A stretch of DNA of 64,000 bases, from the NCBI GenBank assembly GCA_029948415.1, contig JAJIZT010000001.1, forward strand, positions 98,457-162,456, given 5' to 3'. A program made the position numbers and the translations under genes. The stretch comes from Cenarchaeum symbiont of Oopsacas minuta. GTDB lineage: Archaea > Thermoproteota > Nitrososphaeria > Nitrososphaerales > Nitrosopumilaceae. Below are positions 63,309 to 64,000 of this stretch, piece by piece (the stretch's first letter is position 1; each line of letters starts with the position of its first letter). The notes under the pieces were generated by a model. The model did not search any database and was not told where the DNA came from. It saw nothing but the letters and a program-made list of their open reading frames with translations.

Positions 63309-63740
63309 CTATGGAAGATCTATGTCTATTACGTTGGTATTGGAGGTAAGAATTTGCATTGTGTTTGCTCCATTAGATGCGTCTACTCTAACAAGTTTTT
63401 TTACAGGCATGATTGCATCATAAATCTTTTGTATTCTGCCCTGTGAATCATATTCATATATTGTATACGAGGCGTTTACTGAATCTATTCTTACTTGATC
63501 AATTGTTATGGGCGATGATCCATAATTTATCACCTGTACAGAAGCAGGATCATTGGAAGTGCTGACCACTTGCACCAACTCTGAGATCCGTCCCTGGTAA
63601 TCATTTACCGCATCCCGTACTGTGACTTTGCCACCGTAAACAAGATCAGCAGAACTCTCCATGGTTATACCCATAGCTATAGTCAATACAGCACCTATGG
63701 CTATTATTCCAAATATTTCGCTGCTTGCACGTCTTTTCAT
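63309..63740 (-). CDS. Type IV pilin-like protein
   Basis: 143 aa. KRRASSEIFGIIAIGAVLTIAMG is a class III signal: basic residues, processing near AS|SE, and a hydrophobic helix. The mature chain is beta-rich, ending INYGSSPITIDQV, typical of archaeal pilins. Start overlaps the next gene by 4 nt (ATGA). Confidence 0.78.
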   Translation of the reverse strand: MKRRASSEIFGIIAIGAVLTIAMGITMESSADLVYGGKVTVRDAVNDYQGRISELVQVVSTSNDPASVQVINYGSSPITIDQVRIDSVNASYTIYEYDSQGRIQKIYDAIMPVKKLVRVDASNGANTMQILTSNTNVIDIDLP

Positions 63741-64000
63741 ACTGCGTCCACAGTCGCCTGTACAGAAAGCTCTGAACCATCAGCCGATCTAGCATTTACA
63801 TATAGAACATACCTACTATTCTTATCAATCTGCGCTTCAACAAAATGTTGTTCTTTCCATGACTCTCCTGGATTAATGTGTCCTATAGGAGTAATGTTTG
63901 TGACAGTTCCTACATCATCACGAAAGGACAAATCTGCTGACATGAGTGTGGACGTGCCAGTATTTACTATTGTAAATGCAATAAACGCTTTTTGTGCACC
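63737..64000 (-). CDS. Partial exported pilin-like or surface protein
   Basis: Reading frame from the right window edge to a stop at 63737; N-terminus is outside. The visible 87 residues are beta-rich (AFTIVNTGTSTL, NPGESWKEQHFVEAQ, YVLYVNARSADGS), as in an archaellin/pilin globular domain or an Ig-like exoprotein. Coupled to the pilin gene by a 4-nt overlap. Confidence 0.68.
   Translation of the reverse strand, partial: GAQKAFIAFTIVNTGTSTLMSADLSFRDDVGTVTNITPIGHINPGESWKEQHFVEAQIDKNSRYVLYVNARSADGSELSVQATVDAV

Overview
The window looks like chromosomal DNA of an ammonia-oxidising archaeon of the Nitrososphaerota (Thaumarchaeota), probably Nitrosopumilus-like. The evidence is an Amt ammonium transporter with a secreted-type N-terminus, archaeal information-processing genes (PCNA, TFS, RpoL, TFB, Csl4, DNA polymerase D small subunit, Orc1/Cdc6), an ESCRT-III/CdvB-family gene, an archaeal class I CCA-adding enzyme, an A-type ATPase subunit C, archaeosine and pterin genes, and A/T-rich promoters that often sit about 25 nt before the start codon, as for leaderless mRNAs. 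No rRNA or CRISPR array is visible. One tRNA gene (Pro, anticodon GGG) was found.

Layout. 1-4.4 kb: a partial secreted protein, then a minus-strand block rpoL-tfs-PCNA-aspartokinase. 4.4-11.6 kb: a mixed accessory stretch with a decayed CAP-domain gene, a 96-bp inverted-repeat element, two loci that share a small-protein paralogue and a 45-bp repeat, a very A/T-rich three-gene cassette, and ordinary enzymes between them. 11.6-18.2 kb: RNA and DNA repair genes (thpR, cca, a COG2112 kinase, an AlkA-like glycosylase), tRNA-Pro, and a minus-strand operon of threonine synthase, a MoaD-E1 fusion and a SpoIIM-like membrane protein. 18.7-22.4 kb: hisB-hisH-hisA-hisF-hisI-pyrE, with hisA broken by a one-base frameshift. 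22.4-33.6 kb: GPN GTPase, thrB, queC, folE, queE, an ESCRT-III-like protein, guaA, mptE and folP. 33.6-40.2 kb: small membrane proteins, an 84-nt strongly structured RNA candidate, hemerythrin, APS kinase, a frameshifted cation/proton antiporter, tfb, csl4 and pheA. 40.2-45.4 kb: guaB, polD small subunit, orc1/cdc6 and a repeat-bearing A/T-rich gap that is the best candidate for a replication origin. 45.4-56.6 kb and 61-64 kb: surface and secretion loci with very large secreted proteins, pilin-like proteins, a TadC/GspF-type platform protein, a VirB6/TrbL-like polytopic protein and a PrgI-like protein. Between them are amt, A-ATPase subunit C and a Cas4-like protein whose nuclease motif looks degraded.

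How the genes fit together. Amino-acid biosynthesis (aspartokinase, thrB, thrC, his genes, pheA), purine and pyrimidine synthesis (guaA, guaB, pyrE), pterin (folE, mptE, folP) and archaeosine (queC, folE, queE) point to a self-sufficient autotroph. The less described parts are the envelope-spanning pilus/secretion-like locus, the structured RNA at 34.1 kb, the duplicated small-gene/repeat loci at 5 and 11 kb, and the oriC candidate. Three genes or gene remnants carry single-base frame breaks with the rest of the protein intact in another frame, so sequence errors should be excluded before they are called pseudogenes.
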